Shown: piece after piece, positions 48,640-60,388 of the stretch | How the letters are laid out: each line of letters starts with the position of its first letter | Position numbering within the stretch: position 1 is the stretch's first letter | Source: Mytilisepta virgata | Taxonomy: Eukaryota > Mollusca > Bivalvia > Mytilida > Mytilidae | DNA length: 64,000 nucleotides | Reading direction: 5' to 3' | NCBI GenBank assembly: GCA_028015205.1 | Contig: CM051516.1 | Location: 46,070,230-46,134,229, forward strand | Made by a program: the position numbers and the translations under genes | The notes under the pieces: generated by a model | What the model was told of the DNA's origin: nothing | Database searches by the model: none | Seen by the model: the letters and a program-made list of their open reading frames with translations, nothing else

Positions 48640-49770
48640 TTTTATCCCAGTTATATCAGATATCCTGACTACTGTGGCCTGCAGCTTACTGTTGACATAT
48701 AATGTATCATATTTTCATCAACTTAAATGGTCTAAGTCAAGCACCTTTACTGTGAAATTGATAAAATCTATGTAAGAAGATTCTTCCTTATTCTTAGTAA
48801 AATGTAAGTGATGTTTTCAAACTCGTTAATTTGAAAATAGATATCCACAGGCTTATAGATCCTTGTCCTAGGAATGTTAATATAAAAAATTCGTACGGGT
48901 TCCACGGAACCCCGTGTCTAGCCTACTTTCGCTGTTGTCTATGTTTTCAGTGTAATAATTGAATGTAACGTTACACAATTTTTCTCCACATGTTATTTAT
49001 TGATCATGAAGCTTCCGTCCAATTTTGGTAGAAATTCAGGATGGTTTAAGAAAAAATAATGTTTTAAAAACTGTATGTAATGTTAATTGAGAGAAAAACT
49101 CCATTTGTAAGTAAAATACGGACAAATGGGAAACAAATTATTACAAAATTTTCCTCTGGATACTATCTGTTGATCATGAACAAGCTTCTGTCCAACTTTG
49201 AATATTTTAAAAAGTTTATTGTTTTAAAAACTTTAACCACAGAGTGAATGTAAATGTTGACGCCGACGACGACGGAATGTAGAATCGCTATGTCTCGCTT
49301 CCGCCACAAAAGTCGCGGGCTCGACAAAAAAAGTTGTGAAAACATGAAATAGCTTATTTATAGTTATAACTAGAAAACTACCCCTGCACGGGTATCCGAA
49401 AAAGATGGAATAGGTTTTCTTATACCACTTCAACTGGAAATTTCACCACTGATTTTCTCAGCGTGAGATTTTTCTGTATTATACAGCGATATGTGAAAGT
49501 TATATGTTATCATGTTTTATATATCTATCGATTCGAGAGACAGTAAGATTTCCACCCATAAACTGCACCATTATCCGTCAAAGGGAAGCAACTCCGATTT
49601 TCATTGACTAATATACGGTCAACTCTTGTAACATCTTGACTAAATATTCATAACAATTGAACTTAACAAAATTAAAAAAAAACTGAAGTGTGATTTCATG
49701 AAACTACGGATGTTTCTAGGAGGGTTGCCTAACTGACTGTACGGATTCCATAACCACAGGTAGAAGAAAG
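48640..49770. other. Upstream flank of the receptor, with repeat remnants
   Basis: No gene seen. 48890-49345 looks repeat-derived, with 'gttccacggaacccc' and a GACGCCGACGACGACGG run near 49258 followed by 'tatgtctcgc', an ending style that recurs at 57190-57240 in this window. No promoter motif for the receptor can be named with confidence. Confidence 0.5.
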
Positions 49771-50035
49771 GCATAGATATAGTTTATATAAACACGGGCA
49801 CACTTGGTATTGGGGGAGGGCTAGAAAAGGGGTGTGTGGGTTCAATATCTAGGACATTTATGTTCTGCTTATCCTAGGCAAATATCTTCTCCTCTGAAAC
49901 TTGGGCCAAATATGTATAGATGAAGAATCAATATAATTTATATAAACAAGACCGACTTAGTATTGGGGGGGGGGGGGGGGTGGCTAGAAAAGTGGTGTGT
50001 GGGGTCAATATCTAGGACATTTATGTTCTGCTTTT
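49770..50035. repeat. Two-copy G-rich repeat
   Basis: Two copies (about 49770-49872 and 49925-50035) share 'atataaac', 'cttggtattggggg', 'ggctagaaaagggg', 'caatatctaggacatttatgttctgctt'. The second has a G15 run. Confidence 0.7.
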
Positions 50036-50726
50036 TGGGGGGATATTTGTTTGTTAAATGAAATTCAGACATGGTAAATATTTAGAGGCTCCAAAGGGGG
50101 AATTTATTAAGGGGCTCCTAAGGGATATTTAAAAAAATAAAACGTCCGTTTTGGGCGACTTATTTTCTTATAAAAATAAGTCAGCCTAGAAACCTAGAAA
50201 AACTTTTAGTAACATGTTCATAACTTATTAAACTTAGGATATATTCAATATGTATCTCTAGGCGAACCTCTGCCTAATTTTTTTTAAAGGGGTCCAAAAA
50301 GGGGTACAGAATTAATTTTGGAGCCCAAGAGGGGATACAATTAACTTCAAAATGAAACAAATGCTTTGTTTTCAGCAATTTAGAAATGGGTGTATACCCC
50401 CAGACCCATCTAGGATAGGCTGGGCACGAGAAACCCCTGCCCAAATTTTTTTAGAAAGGGGGTCTAAAAAATGGTGCAGAAGATATTTTGGAGTTCAGTT
50501 GGAGATATAATTCACTTAAAGTTAAAAAATAAATGCATTTAAGAATATAAAAAGTTATAATTTTTGTATTCAAACAAATGTTTTAATAGGATGTGTTATA
50601 TATGCTTTTTCTGTGGGGGTCTTTAAGGTTGTTTTTGGGGTTTTTGGGGCCCAAGAGGGGATACAATCCACTTCAAATTAAATGAAACTAATGCTTTGTT
50701 TTCAACAATTTAGAAATGGGTGTATA

Positions 50727-51815
50727 TGTGAGCCAAAATTTGTTCCTGTGATAAAAGTTCCAGTGGAACAAATATCACATGAAATATATTCTGGGAGAAC
50801 TTCTTTCACAGACAATTTCCATTTAATTTGTTCCATCTCTATAAAATAAGTTCCACACTTTACCTGGTGAAATAAGTTCTGGGTTTATGAAATTTGTTAT
50901 TTACATTTTGAAATAAGTTCCTATTCTATGAAATTTGTTCCTTACCTGGTGAAATAAGTTCCTAGTCTGTGAAATATGTTCCACTGGTTATACAACTTAT
51001 CTTTCATAATGAGCATTGTCATTAGTGTGTTTAAAGTTATCATTCAAGTACATTATAAAACAAGCACTACATTGATAATATATAATAATAAAAAGTGTAA
51101 ACATCCAATATGGATCCTTTGGAGTATAGGAAAATATTTAATTACATTCTTGAAAAAAAATATCCGAATGAAACAAATGATGCAGAAAAAAGAAGAATTT
51201 CATGTTAACCAATGACATGTCATCAGAGGAATCATTGAACATATACTTTAATATGTCAACTTTGTCTAAGACGTCTGTTGTCAACACATCTGTTGATCAT
51301 GATAGGATAGATGTTCTAAAATCAGGCCAGCTTGATACCTCAACTCCTGTCCTACGCAAATCCAAACGAGCCAAAATGTCAACTAAACGCTTATCTATAA
51401 GATATGAATATTACGATTAAACATATTTGTTACTTTGTATCAGAATTTGTAGAAAATTAAAGTCACGGTGTTTAAATTATTTATCATTGTTGTTAATCTT
51501 AATTGTGCATTTGTTATTTAATCATATTATCTACTTACAACAGATATGCTGACTTAATTTGATATTTCAAAAATTTTTAACTTTTATAACGGAAATTTAT
51601 TTGACTTTTTTTAAACAATTTATAACGGAACAAAATTCATGCAGCTGTGATATTTGTTCCGGAACTTATTTCACATTTGGTTAAAAAATTAGTTCCGGAA
51701 CAAATTTTACAGGGCTGGAACTTATTTTCTGTGATATAAGTTCTGGTGGAACATATTTTCTATGAAATAAGTTCCGGCGGAACAAATGTCACGCCGGAAC
51801 AAATTTTTTGTTACA
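50727..51815. mobile_element. 1.09-kb TIR element with dense GTTCC/GGAAC subterminal motifs
   Basis: The element interrupts a 'gtgtatacccc' landmark of the surrounding repeat; TATA is duplicated (50723-50726 and 51816-51819). Ends: TGTGAGCCAAAATTTGTTCC on the left against inverse TGTAACAAAAAATTTGTTCC on the right. About 270 bases at the left and 220 at the right are packed with GTTCC, GGAAC and GTTCCGGAAC. The middle (51000-51590) is AT-rich with small open frames. Likely a non-autonomous DNA transposon; superfamily not assigned. Confidence 0.75.
51110..51420 (+). pseudogene. Small open frames inside the GTTCC element, possible captured exon
   Basis: A 32-codon frame at 51110-51208 starts MDPLEYRKIFNYILEK and continues KYPNE...AEKRR. 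Its pattern (Tyr-Pro followed by KR-rich) recalls the start of integrase-type proteins of some retroelements and of domesticated derivatives (memory only). A second frame, 51202-51420, encodes a serine/threonine-rich stretch ending TPVLRKSKRAKMSTKRLS. Neither is complete, and the two are in different frames. Could be chance. Confidence 0.25.
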
Positions 51816-53060
51816 TATACCCCCCCCCCCCCGACCAAGCTGGGATAGGCTGGGCACTGGGAACTCCTACCCAAATCTTTTTCAAAAGGGGGTCCAAAAA
51901 AGGGTGCAGAAGTTATTTAGGGTTCAATTGGGGATATAATTCACTTGAAATTAAAAATAAATGCATTTAAGAGTATTCTGTGGGGTCTTTAAGGTTGTTT
52001 CTTTTTGTTTTTTTTGTTTTTGGGGCCAATGAGGGGATACAATTCTCTACAAAATGAAACAAATGCTTTGTTTTCAGCAATTTAGAAATGGGTGTATACC
52101 CCCCCAGACCCAGACAGGATAAAAAAAAAGGTGCAGAAGATATTTTAGGGTTCAATAGGGGATATAATTCACTAGAAATTAATAAATAAATGCATTTAAG
52201 AGTATAAAAAGTTTTTTTTTAATTTTTCTATTCAAACAAATGTTTTGATGGGATGTGTTATATATGCTTTTTCTGTGAGGGTCTTTAAGGTTGCTTTTGG
52301 GGTTTTTGGGGCCCAAGAGGGGATACAATTCACTTCAAATTAAATGAAACAAATGCTTTGTTTTCAACAATTAAGAAATGGGTGTATACCCCCCAGACCC
52401 AGCCGGAATAGGCTGGGCACTGGGAACTCCTGCCCAAATCTTTTTCAAAAGGGGGTCAAAAAGGGTGCAGAAGTTATTTAGGGTTCAATTGGGGATATAA
52501 TTCACTTGAGATTCAAAAATAAATGCATTTAAGAGTATTCTGTGGGGGTCTTTGAGGTTGTTTTTTTTGTTTTTTGTTTTTGGGGATACAATTCACTTCA
52601 AAATAAAACAAATGCTTTGTTTTCAGCAATTTAGAAATGGGTGTATACCCCCCAGACCCAGACGGGATAGGGTGGGCACGAGGGAACCCCTGCACAATTT
52701 TATTTAAAGGAGGTCCAAAAAAAAGGTGCAGAGGATATTTTGGGGTTCAATTGCGGAATAATTCACTTGAAACTAAAAAAAAAAAATTTAAGAGTATAAA
52801 AAGTTTTTTTTTATAATTTGTCTGTTCAAACAAATGTTTTGATGGGATATGTTATATATGCTTTTTCTGTGGGAGTCTTTAAGGTTGTTTTGGGGTCTAA
52901 GTAGAGGTGGCGTTACTATAGAGTCATTTTGAAAAATGGTTTGTTTTCAGCAATGTAGAATTGGGTGAATACCCTCAGACCCAGCCGGGATAGGCTGCAC
53001 ATGGGGGGCCCTTGCCCATTTTTTTAAAAAGGAGATCCAAAAAGGGTGCAGAGGATATGG

Positions 53061-53668
53061 GGCTCAAATTAATAAGAAAATATTGCATTCATTTGTTTGT
53101 ATAGACTCATCAAAGGTATTTGTATATTGTGGCCTTCGTTTGGGAGACTTTTGTAACCCACAGGTTACAGTTATCAATTTTTTAAATATCAGTTTCGGGC
53201 TAGTAACAAAATACTAGCAACTGAGCTGGGGATACTCTCGGGGTATATCGACTCAATGTTAAAAATATAATTCTTTGATACAAATTTTGATGCACATGAT
53301 GTGCACATTTCATCGATTTAATAAGACTCATCAGTTGTATTCAAGGCCTAAATGTTGAAATCAAATACAATAATCCAAAAGTTGAAGAGCAATTCAAAAT
53401 CACCAAAAATGACCAAAAGGGGTTATGCAAAAACCATTGAAAGACAGATCTCTGCACAAGGTAGATACTCTAATGAAAAGAAATCTTCCAAAATTTCTAG
53501 TGTTCCGAATTCATAATATATTGTAAGCATGTAAAACAAAGAATTAACATAATTAAATTGATTCGAAAATTATTTTTATACAGTTTTATTTTAGTTCTGT
53601 GTTTACAAAAGTAAAAGATAGTAACAGAAAGTGGAATCCAAAACATCGCATATGCAAGTAAATAAATC
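53061..53668. other. Non-coding AT-rich stretch
   Basis: No gene, no clear repeat boundary and no RNA gene seen between the tandem repeat and the next dispersed element. Confidence 0.5.
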
Positions 53669-54815
53669 AGAGGCTCCATGGAGCCTGTATCACTCATCTG
53701 ATATTCCATTTGTTCATCGCTAAGGTACCTTGAGATTAAAATCCATGCAATGTTTGGTTTCAATCCATTCAGTAATTTTCAAGAAGAAGGAGTCTGTATG
53801 TAATTTTCATAGGGTCCTATGTTAAACTAAATCTTCCGCTGACGGTCATCATGGATGAAGATAGGCACCAAAGTAACAATACTTGGTCAGAACATCATAA
53901 GGAACATTCATGCTATGTTTTGTTTCAACCCATTCATGATTCAGTGCATGTGGTTCTCTTAGATTTTTCTATGAAATTTCCCATAGGGTCCTACAGAACG
54001 GACCGCGCAATGTCCAAAAACTATCCGATCCACGTTGGCTGGTTATTGACTTCGTTGAACGTGAGCATCCGTCATGAGGTGAAATTTCGTTTTGACTGTT
54101 GAAAAACACGGTGGATGGTCAGCAGATCGATATTATAAAACGGGTTAAAAAATTAACGTAGTCTTATTTGATAAGTACTTTTAATAACTAGAAATACCGT
54201 GAGCAAAGCTCACTACTTGATACCCCCGCCTTACATAACATACATGAAAGGAAGTGTCAATATTTTGAATAGGAAAACTCCAACAGCAGTGAGATGAGTT
54301 TTATCAAATTCCATTCATTGGTTTAGGAGGAGTTGCGGATGGCATACTGGAACCCCCTATCACAATGAATGGCAAAGATTTGATTTGACAGACTAGATTG
54401 ATTTCTGGAAACTTTGTAAATGATCTTCAATAAATGCTTCATACCAAGTATAAGTTCATCTTGTTAAAATGATGACTGGATTTTGAAGATTATTCATTTT
54501 GGAGGAGATTGAGGGCAGATATGAAATAAATTGTCACATGAAAGTATTTTTAATTGATTTAGAAAATCCAAAATGGCGGCTTATATTCCTTTAGGATTTT
54601 TTAGTATAAGGACAGAGGATAGTGTAGCACATTGATAATAAACGCAGAATATTCGTTGTAATAGTAAATATTTATTAAAAGTACTCACGAAATAAACAAC
54701 AAAAAAATAAAATGAAAAGGAAATAAATATCCAGAAGTCGGGCCCCTGTGAAATGTTGATAGACGGACAACGGAAGAAAAGTGATGGCAATAGCTCACAT
54801 GACCCTTTGTCAATG
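53669..54815. mobile_element. Dispersed repeat, GAGGCTC/AGCTCAC family, copy 1
   Basis: Starts 'cagaggctccatggagcctgtatcactca' with a short GGCTCC/GGAGCC hairpin, and ends near 'aagtgatggcaatagctcacatgaccc'. The middle contains the 'ggtcctatgttaaactaa' and 'aacatcataaggaacattcatgc' blocks that are tandemly repeated in the copy at 58946-60388. The 3' end is degraded compared with the later copies. Probably non-autonomous; class unknown. Confidence 0.6.
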
Positions 54816-55603
54816 AAAATTAATACCTATATCTCACCTTTGCTACTTTTCGTCGCAGGCAAGACAAAAGCTAGATAGCAGGGGCAGATAATCAAAATTT
54901 ACGTGTACAATTTCTTTTAGCTACGATTGGACAGTGAAAATAATTATAATTGAGTTTTAAATACTTATTCTTGGTACGAACTAAAACAAATTTTATTATT
55001 TACAAGCATTCTGAAAGTATTGCTGGGCAATACAATGTCCCCATCCGGCTTGAGCTATAAAAAAACACACAAAATCTCCTAAGTATGTGAATCGGTCAAA
55101 GACGTATGGAAAGAGTGTCTTCTAAAAATCCTGAAACTATGTTTGCAAGGGGTATACAATAATTACCCGATCAGCTTGCTCTGTAGCACATCATTATAAA
55201 CTCACTGAACAATAAGATCAATTGGTAACAGGATTTGCAAAATATTATTTTGACAGTAATTCCTATTTCCAAGAGCAATAACTCTCTCATAATAACGCCA
55301 TCCGTTTAACTTCATCAAGATTCAATGCCAAAACAGGTTGAAACTGCAAAAAAATTATCCGAATGGAACGAAATTTGAACTTTATCTGTAACTTGTCATG
55401 CTTGTCATGGTAAAACTATAAAACAAATAACAAATCAATATTTTCAAGCATGATGAAAAAAAAAGTGCGGAAAACTGATTATTTGCGTGAATTTTCTAAG
55501 TCCAAGGACCATAACTCTGCAAACTTCAACTGTAACTGGTCATGAAAAAAAAACAATATACCACCTATCAAGTCAATATCTTCAAGCACAACTGAAACAA
55601 GAG
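54816..55603. repeat. Background repeat with a 150-bp duplicated segment
   Basis: Contains 'tattgctgggcaatacaatgtcc' (compare 60553) and the segment 'gtgcggaaaactgattatttgcg...caactgaaa' (about 55465-55600), which recurs in pieces at 58858-58945 and 60388-60450 around two inserted elements. No gene seen. Confidence 0.6.
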
Positions 55604-55901
55604 GCTCTCAAGAGCCTGAATCGCTCACCAGGTAAACAATGCACTATAAACTAAATCTCATCATCACCATTCACTAAGGATACCATGTTTACTTTAAAAA
55701 CCAAATATTGTTGAAATCCGAGCAAGTGTAGAATAAACTGTTATCACAGAGATATGTCTCTCCTTTTTGTAATTTTGATTATGCAAATGTTGAAATCATA
55801 ATAGCAATACCTTAACATCTTACACAAGTTATGCAAATATTCAAAGTCAATGAACCATGACTGAGTTACATGGTTAAACAATCTCCATTTAAATGAGATG
55901 T

Positions 55902-56255
55902 CAATCTAATTAAAAACCGATCTCTCATCGCTCCCGTTTTCTGATATGTCGCGTGGGAGATCTAACGAAATCCGCTTTGAGGTCACATGTGAGTGAACTG
56001 GAACTTATGAATTTATAATGACATGCAAATGAGTTGACTTCCTATCAGTAAGCCAATCAAAAAAGTTTATGAATTCTGGGGACTGACGATTTCTTCGTAA
56101 TCAACTTACAAGATCGCGTAAGCCCAAATTTCATTGGTCGAACAGGACACACCTATGAGGTCACTCACATGTGACCTCAAAGCGGGTTTCGTTAGATCTC
56201 CCACGCGACATATCAGAAAACGGGAGCGATGAGAGATCGGTTTTTAATTAGATTG
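55902..56255. mobile_element. Mutator-like MITE, 354 bp, 95-bp TIRs, 9-bp TSD
   Basis: Terminal inverted repeats of about 95 bp (55902-55996 and 56161-56255) start CAATCTAATTAAAAACC and differ at very few positions. The flanks carry a perfect 9-bp duplication ATGAGATGT (55893-55901 and 56256-56264). Long TIRs with 9-bp duplications are the mark of the Mutator/MULE superfamily (established). There is no transposase frame; the 164-bp centre is non-coding. Probably a recent insertion given the near-perfect TIRs. Confidence 0.9.
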
Positions 56256-56690
56256 ATGAGATGTGTGAATGCTAATACAACTGGATACCAAATACCATTG
56301 ACTTATTATAAGTCGTTCCCAAATCTAAATACAAAAATTTTGTGGGAAAAATTTGGTTGATTATATAGGGAATCACTGATGCGTGACTGGAGTGGGCCAC
56401 CCTTAGGTCAGTCAGTGCCCCCCCCCCTTCTCCTTTACAAAAAGTTCTGGATCCACCACTGATAGCAATACTTTAACATGTAAGTTATGCAAATATTCAG
56501 TCAATGAATATGCACGAATTAGCATACCTATGTGTAGCTTTTCAACCCAACCTCATCATGGCGAGACAAAAATCTTTTTGCTTGGCTTTGTGTCCAATAA
56601 AATATAATTTTGTTTGTTTACTTATAGTTACTTATAGTTGATTTCCAGTACAGGATCCCTCAAGGTTCCTCTTCACCAGACTCATAATAT

Positions 56691-57190
56691 ATGTAAAGTA
56701 AGCAAACCATTCAAAGTCAATAGACCATGACTGAGGGGGTGGAGCCAAATAATCTCCATGGCAATGAGATGTGGCAATGATAATACATCTGCATACCAAT
56801 TATGATTGACCTACCACTAGTGGATCCCCATAAACTGACCTAATCACAAACTAATACATGTAAAGTAAGCAAACCATTCAAAGTCAATAGACCATGACTG
56901 AGGGGGTGGAGCCAAATAATCTCCATGGCAATGAGATGTAGCAATGGTAATAACATCTGCATACCAATTATCATTGACCTACCACTAGTGGATCCCCATA
57001 AACTGACCTAATCACAAACTAATACATGTAAAGCAAACCATTCAAAGTCAATAGACCATGACTGAGGGGACGGAGCCAAATAATCTCCATGGCAATGAGA
57101 TGTGGCAATGGGAATACATCTGCATACCAATTATCATTGACATACCACTAGTGGATCCCCATAAAACTGAGCTAATCACAAACTAATACA
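56691..57190. repeat. 167-bp tandem repeat, three copies
   Basis: Copies begin at about 56693, 56860 and 57028 ('gtaaagtaagcaaaccattc') and share 'ccatgactgaggggg', 'aatctccatggcaatgagatg' and 'ccactagtggatccccataaa'. The third lacks a few bases. Confidence 0.85.
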
Positions 57191-58945
57191 TTGTTGACGC
57201 CATCGCCGCCGCCGCCGACAACAGCATACCTATGTCTCGCCTTTTGACTCCGTCAAGGCGAGACAAAAATGGCGGGAAAATGGCAGCCATTTTAAAAATG
57301 GCCGTTTAAAACAAACTTTCATCATCACCATTCAACTCGGGATACCATGTTTACCTTGAAAGTAGCTTTCATCTTCATTTTCTTTCTATAATTCAGAAAA
57401 AAATAGCAAAAAACAGCATTTTGACCCCTATGTTCTATTTTTAGTAAGAGCGGACATGTTTTTCGACCAATCAAAAATCAAAGCATTAACTTTTTGCAGG
57501 ATACCCTAAGGAACAATCTTACCAATTTTCATTTGATTTTCAACAGTAGTTTCAGAGAAGAAGATTTTTGAAATAATAACATAAAAAAAAAGCCAAAAAT
57601 GTCAAACAATGAGTGCTGACCACAGCCAGTTTCAAAACTAATTTCACAAAAAATATATAAATATATACATCTAATGAAAGTTATTTTTAAGTACTATTGT
57701 ATATTGAGGTAACATTGAATTTATATTTTAATAAATAGCCATTTAAAAACAAATTTACACCCAATCAAAAGCTTTTTTTTCATTTTCTACAGTTTGCCAT
57801 CTATAAGGCATCAATAGTTATTTTGACATTTAAGGGACAAAACTTTAACTCCTAAAGGGCTCATTTAAACATTTTGCAAACTAAGGGAAATGCTGTGAAA
57901 ATGGTCAATTTTGATGTTCTAAGGGGAATAACTCCTAAAAGGAATGAACTTAATAAGTACAAATTTCAAAAAAAAATCAAGAAAAAGGGCAATAACCCCT
58001 ACATGGGTGGTTACATCTTCTTCAAAATTTCAAAGCAGGTAGATCTTGAGGTGTTGAACACTTTAGCTTCCCATCAGAATTTTGATATCTGTCACCATTT
58101 TTGAGTTATTTGCAAAAAACTGCAATTTACCCCTATGTTCTATTTTTAGCCATGGCAGCCATGTTTTTTTACAAATCAAAAATCCAAACAATAGTTTAGT
58201 AGCACTCATGCCAAGGAACAACTACACTAAGTTTGGTTGCAATTAAACTTATGGTGTAAGAGGAGTTAACGATTTTATTACAATGAATAAAGACTGCAAA
58301 AATGGTCAATTTTGACGATCTAAGGGGAATAACTCCTAAAAGGAACGAACCTACAACTTCGATCCTGTTACAAATTTTGTAGATCTTTGTGTGCCTAACA
58401 AAATGAAATTTAAATTTTTCAAATTTCCTTTATAGTATCCAAGATATTGAGCTTAATAAGTGCAAAATTTGGAAAAAATGCAGAAAAAGGGCAATAACTC
58501 TTACATGGGTCATTGGATCTTCTTCAAAATTTCAGGGCAGGTAGATCTTGAGGTGCTGAACACTTTTACCCTTGCCAGAATTTTGATATCTGTTATGGTT
58601 TTTGAGTTATTTGCAAAAAACTGCAATTTACTCCTATGTTCTATTTTTAGCCATGGCGGCCATGTTTTTTTACGAATCAAAAATCCGAACGATATTTTTG
58701 TACACATAATGCCACTAAACAAATGTACCAAGTTTGGTTGCAATTGGACTTATGGTGTCGGACAAGTTAACGTTTGAAAAATTGTTAACAGACGACGACG
58801 ACGACGGACGCCAAGTGATGGTAAAAGCTCACATGGACCTTTGGTCCAGGTGAGCTAAAAAGTGTGGAAAACTGATTATTTGCGTGAATTTTCTAAGTCC
58901 AAGGACCATAACTCTACAAACTTGAACTGTAACTGGTCATGAAAC

Positions 58946-60388
58946 TAGAGGCTCTCAAGAGCCTGTGTTGCTCACCTGTATCTAATGTGATTTTGGAAAT
59001 TATGTAAAATTATATAATGATTGAGACCAAGATTGGTTTAATTTGACACAATTTAAAATTAAAAACAGGTCATCTTAGTGTAGTCTTACAATAGCTACTG
59101 AAGACATCTTATCATTATTATTTTTGAATATGTGGTCAAGTTGTGACCATTCAGAATTTTTTTTACAATTTTCTGATAGACTTCTAAACATCTTGGATGA
59201 TGGATCGGCAACAAAGTAACAACACTTGGTCAGCACCTCATAAGGAACATTCATGCAATGTTTGGTTTCATTCCATTCAACGGTTCTCAAAAAGAAGTCA
59301 TTTGTATGCATTTCCCATAGGGTCCTATGTTAAACTAAGTCCTCCTCTGGCGGCCATCTTGGATGATGGATCGGCTACAAAGTAACAACATTTAGTCAGC
59401 ACCTCATAAGGAACATTCATGCCAGATTTAGTTTCATTCCATTCAGTGGTTCTCTAAAAGAAGTCATTTGTATGCATTTCCCATAGGGTCCTGTGTTAAA
59501 CTAAGTTCCCTGCTGGCGGCCATCTTGGATGATGGATCAGCTACAAAGTAACAACACTTGGTCAGCACTTCATAAGGAATATTCATGCCATGTTTGGTTT
59601 CATTCCATTAAGTGGGTCACTAAAAGAAGTCATTTGTATGCATTTCGCATAGGGTTCTATGTTAAACTAAGTCTCCTGCTGGCGGCCATCTTGGTAAATG
59701 GATCGGCTACAAAGTAACAAAACTTGGTCAGCACCTCATAAGGAACATTCATGCCATGTTTGGTTTCATTCCATTTAACGGTTCTCTAAAAAATTCATTT
59801 GTATGCATTTCCCATAGGGTCCTATGTTAAACTAAGTCCCCCTCTGGCGGCCATCTTGGATGATGGATCAGCTACAAAGTAACAACACTTGGTCAGCACC
59901 TCATAAGGAACATTCATGCCAGATTTAGTTTCATTCCATTTAGTGGTTCTCTAAAAGAAGTCATTTGTATGCATTTCCCATAGGGTCCTATGTTAAACTA
60001 AGTTCCCCGCTGGCGGACATCTTGGATGATGGATCAGCTACAAAGTAACAACACTTGGTCAGCACTTCATAAGGAATATTCATGCCATGTTTGGTTTCAT
60101 TCCATTAAGTGGGTCACTAAAAGAAGTCATTTGTATGCATTTCCCATAGGGTTCTATGTTAAACTACATTTGTAAGTCCCCCGCTGGCGGTCATCTTGGA
60201 TGATGGATCGGCTACAAAGTAACAACACTTGGTCAGCACCTCATAAGGAACATTCATGCCATGTTTGGTTTCATTCCATTCAGTGGTTCTCTAGAAGAAG
60301 TTCAAAATGCTAACGACGACGCCGGACGACGAACGACGGACGCTAAGTGATGAGAAAAGCTCACTTGGCCCTTTGGGCCAGGTGAGCT
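58946..60388. mobile_element. Dispersed repeat, GAGGCTC/AGCTCAC family, copy 3
   Basis: Starts 'gaggctctcaagagcctgtgttgctcacctg' and ends with GACGACG runs, 'cgctaagtgatg' and the hairpin AGCTCACTTGGCC-CTTTG-GGCCAGGTGAGCT (60358-60388), followed by an A run. It inserted after '...ggtcatgaaa' of the background repeat. The inside is mostly a 164-bp tandem array. Confidence 0.75.
59190..60295. repeat. 164-bp tandem repeat, about seven copies
   Basis: Landmark 'ggccatcttggatgatggatc' recurs at about 59352, 59516, 59681, 59846, 60010 and 60187, each followed by 'acaaagtaacaacacttggtcagcac' and 'catttcccatagggtcctatg'. Open frames across it are repeat by-products with no conserved stop or start. 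Confidence 0.88.

Larger units (their letters stand above)
50270..53060. repeat. Tandem repeat of 260-330 bp, about six diverged units
   Basis: Landmarks are 'atgctttgttttcagcaattt' at about 50363, 50691, 52062, 52352, 52614 and 52938, followed by 'gaaatgggtgtatacccc' and 'gggataggctgggcac'. Units differ by indels and homopolymer length. One unit is interrupted by the element at 50727-51815. Confidence 0.85.
55604..58857. mobile_element. Dispersed repeat, GAGGCTC/AGCTCAC family, copy 2 (composite)
   Basis: Starts 'gaggctctcaagagcctgaatcgctcacc' and ends with GACGACGACG, 'cgccaagtgatgg' and the hairpin AGCTCACATGGACC-TTT-GGTCCAGGTGAGCT at about 58827-58857. It holds a nested 354-bp MITE (55902-56255), a three-copy 167-bp tandem repeat (56691-57190), a nested end with CCGCCGCCGCCGAC and 'ggcgagacaaaaa' (57184-57270), and an internal duplication ('ggtcaattttga...ctaaggggaataactcctaaaagg' at 57902 and 58304). 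Confidence 0.7.

Noticed and set aside
53497..53763. 88-residue minus-strand frame with a hydrophobic stretch
   Set aside because: It overlaps the start of a dispersed repeat and has no receptor motif beyond hydrophobicity.
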